This document shows positions 18,831 to 30,819 of a stretch of DNA of 64,000 nt, piece by piece. Under the pieces are notes generated by a model. It saw nothing but the letters and a program-made list of their open reading frames with translations, did not search any database and was not told the DNA's origin. The stretch lies in the NCBI GenBank assembly GCA_023653785.1, contig JAMKCH010056779.1, forward strand, positions 28,304 through 92,303. Direction: 5' to 3'. Position numbers and translations under genes: made by a program. Within the stretch, counting starts at the first letter, position 1. Every line of letters begins with the position of its first letter. Origin of the DNA: Ophioderma brevispina (Eukaryota; Echinodermata; Ophiuroidea; Amphilepidida; Ophiodermatidae).

Positions 18831-21800
18831 ACATTTAAAACACCGATAACAACCCTCGTTCTCCACCACGTGCCAAATATCAGACCCATACGTCAAAGCA
18901 CACCAGACAGACAACGCTTGTTTTTGTTTAGTAATATGCGAATAGATAACTAGTGATATCTTTGAAACCATTACCGAGATGTGTTACGTAAATGTGGTAT
19001 CTCTTATGTCCATGCACTGTCGGTATCTTGTGAACTCTATTATTCATATTGTTTATACCCAAAAGCCAGTGGCTATTGATACCCAGTTGCTATTTATAGC
19101 TCTTGAACTGCAGGAAGTGGGGTTCAAAAAATCTCTATTGTCCTTGAACCCAAAAATGAAACACCATAATAGGCTAGGTCGGGATAGTCCTCTGTGACCA
19201 AGTTTGGTTGAAATTGATCCGAGCGTTTGGTACTATAGATGATGTGGACCTTTGTTTATGTTTATGGCGCCCCCTGTTGGTGTAAGGAGAGAAAATGGCA
19301 GGCAAACGCACCTATACTTTGCATGGTGGAAATTTTTTTGGCTGTAACTTTTGTTTCGAATTAAATATACTAACTTCTTATCAAGCATAAAAAAGCTAAT
19401 GCTACAGTGCATTTTGTGTGACAATTTAGATACAGGAAAGATTTTGCAAGAATTTATAACCAGATTTATGTGTCTTCGTCACAGAAGAGGAAAACTACTG
19501 TAAGATTGTGACTGACAGAAAACAACAGTGGGCGTCCTGAATGTCAAAAAGTGACGTCATAGGTCACATCCATCTATAGTAGGATTTTTTATCCTGTCAG
19601 TTCATTAAAAGTTTTGGGCGTGTCGACGATTCCATTCGTTCTGAAAGGTTGTAGCTTTGACCCGATCATAAAATAGGATAGAAATTCGATTGGGTCACGA
19701 TAACGGAAAGATTAAGGCCATAATTAAAAATGGCTCTTTATCATGAAGAAAATAGTACAAGGCAACTGCACTGACTAAATTCCAAACACAAAATTGAACA
19801 AACTCGGAAATTTAAATTTAAATAGAAAATGATACGAAGAAGTCATTCTTATGCCCAAAGTTTTTTTACGTCACTACAAGAATATTAGAAAATATGATTC
19901 GTTTGTATTTATTCGTCTTGTTCCAGAAATATATTTGACAGCTTGGTTCACAATCATTTAAAGACACTATCAGTGATTTTAAAAAATATTTGAAATTTGC
20001 AGGAAATTAGCTTCCAATGGAGGATAAGTCTGTAGAATTCCTCATACTTTACCTTTCTAGCTGTAAGAATTGACAGAAAGGAAGAAAAAAACGGCAAGTG
20101 TTTTCCAGATACGAATTCTCCATTCAATACGTGTTGTAAAGTACAAAAGTGTTTTTTTTTTTTAATTATTAAAATATTCGATTATGTCATTATTAAGTTG
20201 CTATTGGTCTTATCATTTGCAGGGTATGTTTAGGATACTTGTACTTGTTACGTACATGGCAAAAATCTGATTTTTTTATGATTTTTTCGGTTACCGATTT
20301 AGCACATCACTGAAGTGTCTTTAAGTATTTTAGAGTTTTGGTCACTCATAACAAACTACAATATTTCGTGGCCTAACTCCTCCTCTCACCCAGCCTCGAT
20401 GTAATGACCCTTTATCCGTTCTTTGATTGACAAAACCAAACAAAGGAATCGATAGCGTGTCTCAGACTTACGACAATCTATTCAATTGACTCTGGAATGA
20501 AGCCTTTAAATAGTCGAACAAAAAAAGTTCATGTGAATGGGTTAAAGCTCTTATTCTGTTGAACAAAGTGAGCATTTCAGCTGTTAAAACGGATTTTTAG
20601 TTTTTGATCTCAAACACACCCCTCCCAAATAGTTCGTACCATCGACCATATGCGTTTACTAACAGGAATAAAAATATCCGACTATTGCTTTTGAAAGAAA
20701 AAAAGAACAAAACACCACCATACAAACTGTGACAGATACAAGACCAGCCATGCCCAGGCACCGACTAGTTCAACAAAAAATAGTCGCCCATATGAAGTGA
20801 AGTGATTGACTAAAGCCTCAATTTTTTGGATGACAATTGAAATATGTATTTTTGCAACGGGGTTTTGCAACTTACTCTTTAAAGGTGCAACACAGATTTT
20901 TTCACTCTCAGATGCTTTCTAACAAATTGAAAGCCAACAGAAATAAAATATGTACCTGAATGTAACGCTGATCGTCAAAATATTTCCATCTGAATATGCT
21001 GAAGAGTGTGCTTAAAATTTTTTCTTTTGGTAAAATAATTGATTTTTAATTTTTAGTTGGAGTTCAAATATTAAATCTCGCCAATGTTTTCTAAACAATA
21101 AGACCATTTTGTTTTGCTTTGTCTCTTTGTTTAATTATTTCTATGCCAAATACTAAGTAAATAAATATATTGAGTGTTTTAAATTACACTTACAACGAAC
21201 TCGGTATATGATCCAACTTGTGAATTATGGATATCTGAATCCCTCGTTACAACACCTTTAAATTCTTTTCAAACATAACGCTATTATATGAACCCTCAAG
21301 CCCAGTGGTAACAAGACCGTTTCCACAAAAGGATATGCTTAAATTTGTCATTAGATTCTACTCCCGAATTCATAATGCAGCAACTTTTCTTTTCTTCTTC
21401 CCTCGAATACTAGCGAGAGGTACCACATTAAAAGAAGGTATGATTGATGGAGTTGTATAAAATCATTATCATTCTTATTCTTTTTACTATTATTTTTAAG
21501 TTATTTAATTTCGTGTTATTTTAATTAAATTGCTATTCTGACTGTTCATCAATAACAGCGTCGCTCTTTTCATAGTGGACGAAATTAATGGTTTTGATTT
21601 TTTCTATAACAATTATTCAAACATCTCATCAAGCGTGTTTTTCGGTTACTTTTTGCGTAATTGGGCGGTAAAGAAGCGGTTTGGAATTGCAACGCTGTTA
21701 GAATGTCATACGGTGCATTTAAGAGTAGTTAGGATATATTAAAAGATAGGCAGTATTAATAAAATAATTATCGATAGGCAATTAGATAAGTTGAGTCTGT

Positions 21801-22760
21801 ACTGTGCTTATTCAATAATATTAACACGCCATTACATACTGGATGCAAATTTCTACAAAGTCTGATCAATATGGACGACAATCTACCCTCACGTACCGCG
21901 TTTTTTAATTCATTTACTTTCCCTAGATCATCAATAAATGAAATAAAAACTGTAAAAATAGTGAAGAATGCTTTATATCAAGGCACAGACCCGCGATCTA
22001 ATGATATTTGTTTTTAAGAAAAACCGACAATTGTTTGAGGAAATGTCGCACTATTAGATGGGAACTTTAGGCTTATTTGTAGAAGGTGGCTTTCAGTTTG
22101 TGTTGACATTAAATAATGCAATTTTCCCAAATCACTCGACGAGACTATTTCAATGGAGTAACATATTTTTATAGTTTCAAATTATGACAGTTTAACCAAA
22201 GGTCTGTTTCACTTCTATGATTATTTTTGATATTGAGTATGTTTAGGCAAGCTTTTAGAACTTCTCTATGGTACAATTGCTCTTTACTTTAATATGAAAT
22301 AAGTCACATTGTATTGCAATCTCGATCATAGGAGTTGGAACACTTTGATATATCAAAATGTCCTAATCCGCCGTGAACATTGTTGAATCCTGGATATGCG
22401 GTCTCCCCTTCCAACAAAGAACCCCACATGGGCTTGGCGGGAAACCGAGGGGTGCATTATAACAGGACAAGATATTTAATGCTCAAGCTTCCTAACAAAT
22501 CGCCATAACTGTTTACATTAAGTAGTGTAGAACCATTTTAGAATTATAGTTAGCATTGGTAGTTCTAATCTAAAATAAACACCATATTAGGTTACGCCTT
22601 GAAAATAGCCGCGTACCTAAATCGCTTATTAATATCAATACCATTTGAAAGAGTCAATAGCAAGATTCTACTCAAACTATCAAGCTAAATTCTATCTATC
22701 ATCGGCAACTGATACCATTATATCAAAGTGATGCAGATGTAATACCTTCACCAAGACTTT
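18831..22760. other. Long stretch with no recognised genes
   Basis: AT-rich DNA with poly-T tracts (for example 20152-20163). Small open frames (18979-19197, 20682-20870) have no features of real proteins. A CRE-like tgacgtca lies near 19552 and a CTCF-like string at 19264-19281. It may be intergenic or intronic. Confidence 0.35.
19264..19281 (-). promoter_or_regulatory. CTCF-like motif (weak)
   Basis: The string ggcgccccctgttggtg is close to the reverse complement of the CTCF core (GCGCCCCCTNGTGG) with one mismatch. A single isolated match is not evidence of binding. Confidence 0.2.
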
Positions 22761-23700
22761 GGTCGAATGTTTCGACTTTTAACAACGTCACTGCAAGAAG
22801 CTTGTGGGGAATATGCCGACGTCCTTGGCAACATAATGTGCTCCTTTTCTTCAACCCTTTTCTTGAAAATTTCTTTTTTAAACGTCATTAAGGAGATTGT
22901 CAGTATATGGCATACCTACAGATTATGCAAACCAGTTATTCCTACCTCAATAGGTTTCTTAGGTATTGAAACAAATAACAAACAAAAAAACGGTGTTGAT
23001 CAGGGAAATGTCGATATTTAAAAATGGCCTTCAAAAATTTTTTTCAGTTCATTTTGTTCAATGCATTGCCCAGGTTCAACAATTATATAATACGTTATCT
23101 CAATTTGGATGAAAGACATAATTGGCCCGCCGGTTACTACTCCTAATTAACTTGTCGTGTCTTTTTGAAATCTAGGTCTTAATTCGAGTGGCGTTTCATT
23201 TGCCCGGTAATTAATTATATAAATCAATTGAGAAAACCCCTTGCTAACGAAAGTCAATCAAATCAAGAAGTAGTGTTACGTATATTTCACACATCTTAGA
23301 CTAACATTAGCCCGTATAACATGAAAGTAAAATATATTTATATACTATAATTACCTAAATATCAATTTTTCGACTTATCCTCAATGTGATAATACGTCTT
23401 GGTATAAGTAGTTTAAATATTCGAATTGAAAAAAGGGGCATTTTTCTGGAAATGTTCTCTGTATTGCAAAACGAACCATCAGCTTTTCTTTTGTTTTTTT
23501 CCTTATAGCTTTCCCAGTTATTTGTTTAAGTTCTGTTTTCAAGACAGCCATCAAATATAAATCGATAAGATGAAATGCAAAAACAAACAAATCAAAAATA
23601 GCAATTCAAGTAGCATAAATAGTGTATCAAGTAGATGCTCCCAAGATCACCCACTAATTCATATAAACGCTATTTTTAAATCTTGTAGACCTTATTTACG
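22761..23700. other. Unrecognised sequence with an 84-residue open frame
   Basis: The frame at 22767-23021 is open for 84 residues but shows no domain, signal peptide or conserved pattern. The rest is AT-rich and without structure I can support. Confidence 0.3.
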
Positions 23701-23708
23701 ACAGTCGA

Positions 23709-23874
23709 ATAAGAAATAAAGGGTTTGCAGGTGTCATTTTATGGGCGAATACTGTTCCGATGGTCGAAACAACGAAATAATGTGCGAGCGCCGCCGAGCC
23801 CATTATTTGAAAGTTTTTCTGGCCCAGGATACATTAAATGAGCCATAAATGACACTGCAAACCCTTTATTTCTA
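23709..23874. mobile_element. Small inverted-repeat element (MITE-like)
   Basis: The string agaaataaagggtttgcagg at about 23710-23731, continued by tgtcatt, pairs with aatgacactgcaaacccttt and atttct at about 23849-23876. The interior of about 110 bp has no coding capacity. A second short pair (tctattacct near 23877 and aggtaataga near 24000) may mark a larger nested element. Confidence 0.65.
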
Positions 23875-24009
23875 GTCTATTACCTAAAACAAGAGCTTCA
23901 TTTAAATCCAGAAAATGCCTTGGCGACCCATTATTTGCAGAATAAGGGGCAGTAAACTGACCAATCAGATGCAGCATTTTCAATAATAATGGGCAGCAGA
24001 GGTAATAGA

Positions 24010-24940
24010 ATAATAAATAAGTTACGTTACAAAACATACACCGCCAATATTAGTTGTTCATGGCTTGAATGATTATGTACATGCACCTGTCGACTTGCAT
24101 GCCTGCTTTCTTAAACATCTGTAACAACAAGGTCTAGCGATTACGCAACTCTCTGTGAGCGATGGTCAAATTTGAAATGCCGACTCCCTATTGTCTGTTT
24201 CGGCTCCTTTCAAATTTAACAAAACGGTCACAGGTTATTCCACTCGTACATCTAGATCAATAGAAGGCGATCAGCACGTGAATGCGTTGTATAAATCGCA
24301 AAACCAGAATTAATGGGTCGATTCTGGGAGTTTCAGTTTCGGGTCCTAGGCGATATTCTTGGCCAAAGGTGAAAAATGCGCCTTATGAATCTAACACCTG
24401 ATGAACATTCTATAACACCTTTTAACCCCGTATGAAATAATTTTCAAAGTTTTAAACCCCTGTTAAGCAATATTAGCACATTTTTTTGAAGAGCGCGCGC
24501 CCCCCTTTTCAAAATTTGATATTTTTGGCACAGCTTATGTTCTAATTGTCTAGAAAACTACAACCTGCGAACGAGATGCTCAAAAATGCGTAATATCATA
24601 AAATGCCCAACAGCCGTTTTTGAGATTAAATTGGGATCCTATATATTGTACTTAACGGCAGAGCGGAATGCTAAGTTTATGTCCGTCATGATGAATCGTG
24701 GCACCCCGCCTCAAGAAAAATGACCTCTAACTTGACTCTCCTTAACCAATAAAACAACTATAATATGGTGAGCGTAGATACGTACATGGCGCTATTCCTC
24801 TTCCCGGCTATTTCGTATTGGAAGGCCGGTTTTTCCAGCCGCCGTTGAATTATTATCGGCATCCCGAATATTAATTATTTCTAGTTTAATTCCTTTGTTT
24901 CCGACACATAGACATTGTAAAGCTTAACCACGCACAGGTA
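24010..24940. other. Unrecognised sequence
   Basis: No gene can be supported. A short GC-rich string (gagcgcgcgccccccttttc) lies near 24491. Confidence 0.35.
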
Positions 24941-24949
24941 TCGTTTACT

Positions 24950-25160
24950 AGCCATTTACCAATGCAACCGTGTAAAAAAAATGTAAACCCCATTCCCTAT
25001 CGCAAAATGCTCAAGGATGACAAAGTTGCATCACGAGAATTGGAATCAACAGGTCCAATGTTTAGCTAGAAACCATCAAACATTTTGTTGCGACTCTTGT
25101 GTAAAAGAAGTCATAATGCAAAGGAAGGTACTATGGAACTACCTACCGCTGGGCACTACA
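24950..25160 (+). repeat. Dispersed repeat shared with 14545-14690
   Basis: Shared blocks are ccattccctatc, tggaatcaa, gaaaccatcaaa and cattttgt..actcttgtg, ending in accgct. This copy carries about 30 extra bases near 25010-25040. Confidence 0.6.
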
Positions 25161-25492
25161 AGACATGCTAATAATCCAATAAATCCTTGATCTGTAACGA
25201 CCATTATAGAACGGATGATTCCTTGATCCATTCCTAGTATCTCTAAAGTAAGTTTCATCTGGGAATTTTTTTTTAAAGAAGCTGATTTCAACTGATTCTG
25301 GTAGGTATGGCCCGGGTATGGGTGTCCACATAGTGCAGTTAGTGTCCTCTGTAAACGGATCTCGACCTTTTGCTCACCAACCAAATCATTGTGTGACATG
25401 AATCCATTCATAAGTTTGATCGTCTGTAAATTATGTCCCACTTCACAGGCACCATCCAAGTCACTGATCAATGACATGCGCTGTATGAGCAA
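25139..25492 (-). CDS. 117-residue ORF, unknown
   Basis: The minus-strand frame has 117 residues, Leu/Ile-rich, with no domain I recognise. The last residues run into the repeat at 24950-25160, which argues that it is repeat-derived rather than a host gene. No promoter or splice signal is seen. Confidence 0.15.
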   Translation of the reverse strand: MLIQRMSLISDLDGACEVGHNLQTIKLMNGFMSHNDLVGEQKVEIRLQRTLTALCGHPYPGHTYQNQLKSASLKKNSQMKLTLEILGMDQGIIRSIMVVTDQGFIGLLACLVVPSGR

Positions 25493-25499
25493 TTACTCA

Positions 25500-26030
25500 C
25501 ACACTGTGTGCATGACCATTGGCGAGAAGAAAGGCCTGTTTTTTAACACATGTTGGAAGCCTTGTGTGCAATGGTCGTTTCGGATTTTTTTCAGCCACCG
25601 GGTAAATTGTCCAACAAATTACAGTCACCATGTAGAGAATAAGATTTATCTTGGTGTCAGTTTTCTACGAAGAGTATAGGTCTAACCGTTTGTCCATGGC
25701 GCCCTCTTGAATAGCCCAGCAATCACTGGTGCTTTTTGTCATAGAGTTAGCATTATACCCTACAAATCCCACTCTTTATAAATTAACCATTTTCGGATTT
25801 TTCTGAATGTTCTTCATAATAAAATTCACATCGTTATTTAATGATAAATATTCTACAATTTTAAAGCCCCCTGTTTTCTACCAGAAATCCCTGGAGCACT
25901 TTTCTCTCTCGCAACGACGTGAGTTTTCTCATGTACTATGGCTTTAAGCACAAAGTACGCATGACAGGTCATAGTCCTATTGAATGCACTGTGGGCACAG
26001 TGAATAGGGAAATTGGACAGTAACTGCAAG
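25500..26030. other. Unrecognised sequence
   Basis: No gene or repeat can be supported. Confidence 0.3.
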
Positions 26031-26032
26031 AT

Positions 26033-26755
26033 GAACATTTAACCCAAAAAAAGGAGTATCGTTAGGGGGTGGGGAAATTGGGGGTTTTTCGGGAGTCAAA
26101 GGTCAATAACCGGGGGTCAAATTTTGAAATTGATCCAATATGTTTGAAAAAGTATACCAGTTAATAGTTTAATCATAAGGATTCCAAAAAGGTATAGACC
26201 CGTATTTCAATAGGACGTCAGCCCACCAAGACATGTTTTTTGTGGACAAGATCATACATTCCAGGACTACAGTCCATTCGCTGTCGATCGATCCATGTTT
26301 AGCGAATACACAGGGATCATTGACAGGTAAAAATGTATTTGTAGTACTGGAATGCATCTATCTTGTCCACCAACATGGCTGGCTATTGAATACGGTCTAT
26401 AGTTTTGTACTATCTGCGCCGAAAGTTTTGGATTTATAGGCCTAAAAAACAGCAAAATCATAAAGGGTAATTTTTTTCAGTTGTACGGGTCAAATTTTAA
26501 AATTACTCTCCGATTTGGATTTAAAAAATGGTGTTTCAAATTACAGATGAGCTCATAGCTTAAATAAGGAAACGTTTTGCGTGTCTTAAATGCTTACTTT
26601 TACTTACCGAAGTAGGGGGGAAACAAGGTCAAGCTCCATTGAAAGCAATTGATGTTGACCTTTGTTGACCCCTGTTATTGACCTTTGACTCCCTAAAACC
26701 AATTCCCCACCCCCTACAATAACTCACTTTTTTGGGGGTAAATGTTTAAACCTTT
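26033..26755. mobile_element. Inverted-repeat element hosting a MITE
   Basis: The ends pair inversely over about 65 bases: catttaacccaaaaaaagga...agggggtgggg at 26034-26078 against ccccaccccct...cacttttttgggggtaaatg at 26705-26746. The next inner block, tcaaaggtcaataacc and gggggtcaa, pairs with ggttattgacctttga-like sequence near 26660-26690. The MITE at 26195-26399 sits inside. It has no coding capacity. Confidence 0.65.
26195..26399. mobile_element. 205-bp palindromic MITE, copy 1, TA target site
   Basis: The ends are tagacccgtatttcaata and tattgaatacggtcta, flanked by TA on both sides (26193-26194 and 26400-26401). Almost the whole element is one hairpin (cattccaggactac against gtagtactggaatg). 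A second copy is at 50109-50305. The TA flank suggests mobilisation by a Tc1/mariner-type transposase. Small frames open on both strands here are by-products of the palindrome. Confidence 0.85.
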
Positions 26756-26759
26756 AACG

Positions 26760-28190
26760 CCTACCAAAATCGTTGAAATCATCTTCTTAAAAAATTTCCT
26801 GAGATTGCTACAAAAAATGTTTAATTTTGAGTGACTATCAGGCGAGCTAGAGTTTTTGCATTACTTCATGACAAAATACTAACTCAATGATGTTCAGAGA
26901 GTTTGAAAAAGGCAGCAATATTGCAATGTTGGATGCAGGATTTATATCCAGGGAATTATGATAGCTAACATAAAATCCAGGTCCTCCATTGTATTCTTTG
27001 GGATGAACTTGGGCGATGCGTGCGCTGATGCCAACATTTAGTCATTTTTCAAACAAGCAACACTGTCGGGAACTAAACGTGATTTTCACAAGAAGTGGCT
27101 AGACTCTCCGAAATGTTATCCAATATATTTGTCAGATATATATTGCGTAACTTATGGCGTATTCGTAGGTTTTATCACTTTTGATGCTTGCAACAAGCTG
27201 TAAGCATGTAGATCTTTGATCTTGTCCTGCATTGACTTGCCCAACTCTTAGTATAGAAGTGCCAATTAAATAAATTTCTGAGGGGCTTTCATTCAGCCCT
27301 TGCAAAAATAATGCTGTGCGTTTGGTGTTCGCAAGCGACGTCGTGATCAGAGTTTCGTGTGGGCCATGAAGTGAGGGCCTCCCCACCCCACTTTCAATTG
27401 TATTATCATAGCTGCACGAAAAACGATAATAGAGTATCACTTATATGACATAAGTTTTTGATGTTTTGGAATGCCAAACCTCAGATTGTGCTAATAATAA
27501 ACTGAATACAGGCCGACATTACCTCGATGATTGCTACATAAGTTGAGATGCCATTCCACCTTGCACCTGTCAGCATGATCAGAAGCAATGTCTTTAAACA
27601 TGTGTATAGGAAATACCAAGAAGCATGCCAGATGGACAGTGAATAGTGCCCAGTGATGTTACTGGCACAACAACAGTCAATAAATATTTTCACAATGCAA
27701 ACATCGAAATTGTTTTTCAAGTGATTGTACTTTGAGTTAATTTCAGGCACTGGAGTGGGGGGTGGGGGGGGTGGGGGGGGGGGGGGTTGAGTTACAATAT
27801 GCTCAATCTCCAAGTACACATTCCGTTCAGTGTGTTGTACTTTACATACATTGACATGAACTGACCTTGTGTGATCTCGGTATCATAACACATCATACCA
27901 AAAACCAGAGGTGTATTTTCTAAATACATTGGTGAATGAAAGCTACTGAACTGTGCCAAGGTCACTGCTATTTCTAGCTCATAGGAGACAGTTTTGATTT
28001 TGACTAGCATATACTCATCCTTTACAAAGTCCAAACAACAACCTTGATCAATTGACTTGATTTTTTTTTTCTGAATCTATTACTGAAGGATTAGTCTGAC
28101 AGTTTGTAAAATAGACAAATTAATACGATGTTTTTCTTTCTTTGATGTGGTTGAGTTTGCGACAGCAGTACGAATTGGAATTCTCATCCT
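26760..28190. other. Unrecognised sequence with a G-rich tract
   Basis: No gene can be supported. The tract at 27756-27786 is nearly pure G with a few T. The open minus-strand frames at 27132-27440 and 27481-27819 have no recognised domain, and the second begins beside a proline run encoded by the G tract. Confidence 0.35.
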
Positions 28191-28207
28191 TATTAACTAG
28201 GATTTAT

Positions 28208-28260
28208 CTTCTGCGCACATGCGCACTGTATATAAGCGCTGAAGTGTGGCTTGCATGAAA
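28208..28260 (+). promoter_or_regulatory. Candidate TATA promoter with NRF1-like site
   Basis: The string ctgcgcacatgcgcactg (NRF1-like GCGCANNNGCGC) is followed within 5 bases by tatataag, a good TATA box. An ATG lies at 28368 in aagaaaatg, and the frame from it starts with a hydrophobic run (MIRGIPLLFRILHGTVV). The order is that of a core promoter, of a host gene or of a retroelement LTR. No gene downstream is long enough to confirm it. Confidence 0.35.
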
Positions 28261-28299
28261 GCGTTTCTTTCACATTGTATTAAGAGACAGTGGTACGCC

Positions 28300-30590
28300 A
28301 GAAACTAAACTAGCGTGACCGTTCAACATTACATTTTATTGCTGTCTGCCCTCTAAACGTTAAGAAAATGATCCGTGGAATACCGTTATTGTTTCGTATT
28401 TTGCACGGGACTGTTGTGCCTTGTATCATATGTACTTTCTCAACTAGTCTAAAACAAAAAAAAAAAACAAACAAACTACGACGCAGTCTTACAACTCCTG
28501 GAATTAGCGACAAGGCGATCCTGTGAAGGAAGACGAATAACCTCTTTAATTAGGCTTTCTTTCCATTTGGTGGCGGTTGGGATGAAGTGGGGTTATTCCA
28601 GTAGTGGAAATGGCACTGGATCATATAAATGAAAGAGAAGACCGATTACTGGCTATGACTCAGGAGGGTTTGGACGATACACCGGTATGGCAAGTGATAG
28701 CTCATGGGATTGTGGGATGGTTATCAGAGACAAGCAGTGTAAGTGTGGTGGAAAGGAGAGGATGAGGGTTCGATAGAGCCCGGGGGGATGAGGTTCCTCA
28801 AACATCTGATTCAAATCTGACATCGGTCCCGGGGCTATCGCCATATATGGACGGACAAGGCTCCAGGGGTGCCATTGGAATTTTTTTAATTGGTGCTCAC
28901 AAACAGTCACATGTTTATCTTCTTGCAGACCTTACATAGGAATGCAAGGTATTCACATTTGACAAGTCAACAGGATATCAAGGTTGGGAGAGCAGTGTAA
29001 GAGTGTATTACGTGCTGTTCTTTATTGTTATTTTATAACATTGTGAAGGTATTGAAGGAACAAAAGAAGGTGCTACACAAAGGCCAGAGCAAATAATTAC
29101 TAATGTAACCATTGTTAACTATTTGAAATGATGGTCAAGGTCCAAAAACCTTGTGTCAAGTGCAAATTCTAAACGCACTATGACAGTACAGTCTCAATTC
29201 GATGGCCACAGTTCACTAGTTTCATTCACCAGGGTATTTAAGAAAATACATCCCCTGGGTTTTGGTATGATGTATAAGGCCCAGGGGGGTTCGTCGCGAA
29301 ACTTGAATAGTAAGTATATACTAACTTTTCCTAAAGCGCTTGTTACGATTTCACAAGTTGTGACTACGTGCGTTCGCGAACAATTGACGTTAGACAGTCG
29401 TAGGAATACCTTTTCGAATAATGAGGATATTATTCCGTGTCTTTTATTTGGGTGCATTCGTGGTGCAATTAGGTACGAGTAAGGTGTTTGAATTCCGTTA
29501 TAGTAATATCGATTAATGTATTTTAGAAGCATACGTGTGTTTGGGATTTAGTGGGCGACTTATACAAACGGGTTCAGTACTCGGACTATACCCCTCGAAT
29601 ATTACAATTCCTCCTGGTTGATGAGAACCCCCGCGTTAAATTGGCCTGTTATTATTAGCTGGTACTTTCGATCTACGGTATTAGATAGGCCTACACCATC
29701 ACAAGAAAATGGCTTTCAGACCAAAGAGCGCGGCTATTTTTTTCTCATAGGAGTCATTCTTGTAGGTGGAAGACAATATTTTATTTAAACAATGAAATAT
29801 ATCGGCCTATATCCAACAAACCAAATCAAAAGGACATGATGATATTACAGGCAAGGTAAAGGCCTGCAGCCAGCAGGAAAGGGTCTGGTTAAGCAGTGAA
29901 AAGACATACAATTCTAGCGAAGACTTGCACTAATTTTGTCGAATTCAAAAAATTCGGAACTGATTCAATAGTGACAAATAATTGGTGGCCAATTTTTAAG
30001 GTTGACTCAATATTTGAAATGTTTTTTGTGTGTATTAAATTATCATCTAAATATAATTCCCACCACAAAACAAAGATTGAGATGAAAGTGTTATTGTAGT
30101 AATATCTCTATGTGTATAAGTATCCCTACCATAGTATAGGCCTACAGGCCCCCCTACTGTAGGCTATACCAAACATCCGGATATGGACTTATTATACATA
30201 ATTGAGATTTTCTAAATGGACATCGATTTGAGCTTAGCCATTTCACACTGGCCAATTAACGATTTGTTAGAAATTTAGGACGCCATTCTCGGGAAATCCT
30301 AGTCAGCCTTTATGAAACTAGATTAAAGGTGATTCATATCTGATACCTCTTTCTTTCATTTCTTTCTTCATTATTTTTTATGTGCGTGTCATGGATATAT
30401 GGGCCAATATGTGTGGATAGGAGTGACATGCTTCAGAAAAAAGGAGCCAATGATTTTTTTATCTTGGTTAACTTTACATGTTTAATCTGTTTTTGTTACT
30501 TAATGTAATACATGCACACGCTTTTCGCTTCAATTGCACAATTACATTGATTATTCATCCAATTCTGACTGTATATGAGTAATTGACATA
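28300..30590. other. Unrecognised sequence
   Basis: No gene can be supported. 29153-29532 is open on both strands for about 110 codons, which is a chance effect or an unknown exon. There is no known domain on either strand. Confidence 0.3.
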
Positions 30591-30819
30591 TCATGGCAAA
30601 GAAGAGACTGCAGTTTCTGTTATATTGTCTCTTATTGCTGTACAGGACTGCCTCTCCCTTCATTTTCAAGACTAGAGACACGTCTGTGAGCGAGGACGTT
30701 TCTTTTTTCTCTCTGCCAAATTTTTTTTACCATTTTGGTCGATTTATTATTATTGAACTCAGTTTGTACAATAGTATCATCCTACAGTACGCTGTTGATC
30801 TTCGGACGAGCTTTAATTG

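Noticed and set aside
23709..24010. Intrinsic terminator or riboswitch from the inverted repeat
   Set aside because: The arms are too far apart and the setting is eukaryotic, so a MITE is the simpler reading.
27481..27819. Proline-rich protein on the minus strand
   Set aside because: The prolines come from the G-rich low-complexity tract at 27756-27786, and the rest has no features.
29153..29532. Gene with frames open on both strands
   Set aside because: No domain, promoter or splice signal is seen, and openness on both strands suggests chance.
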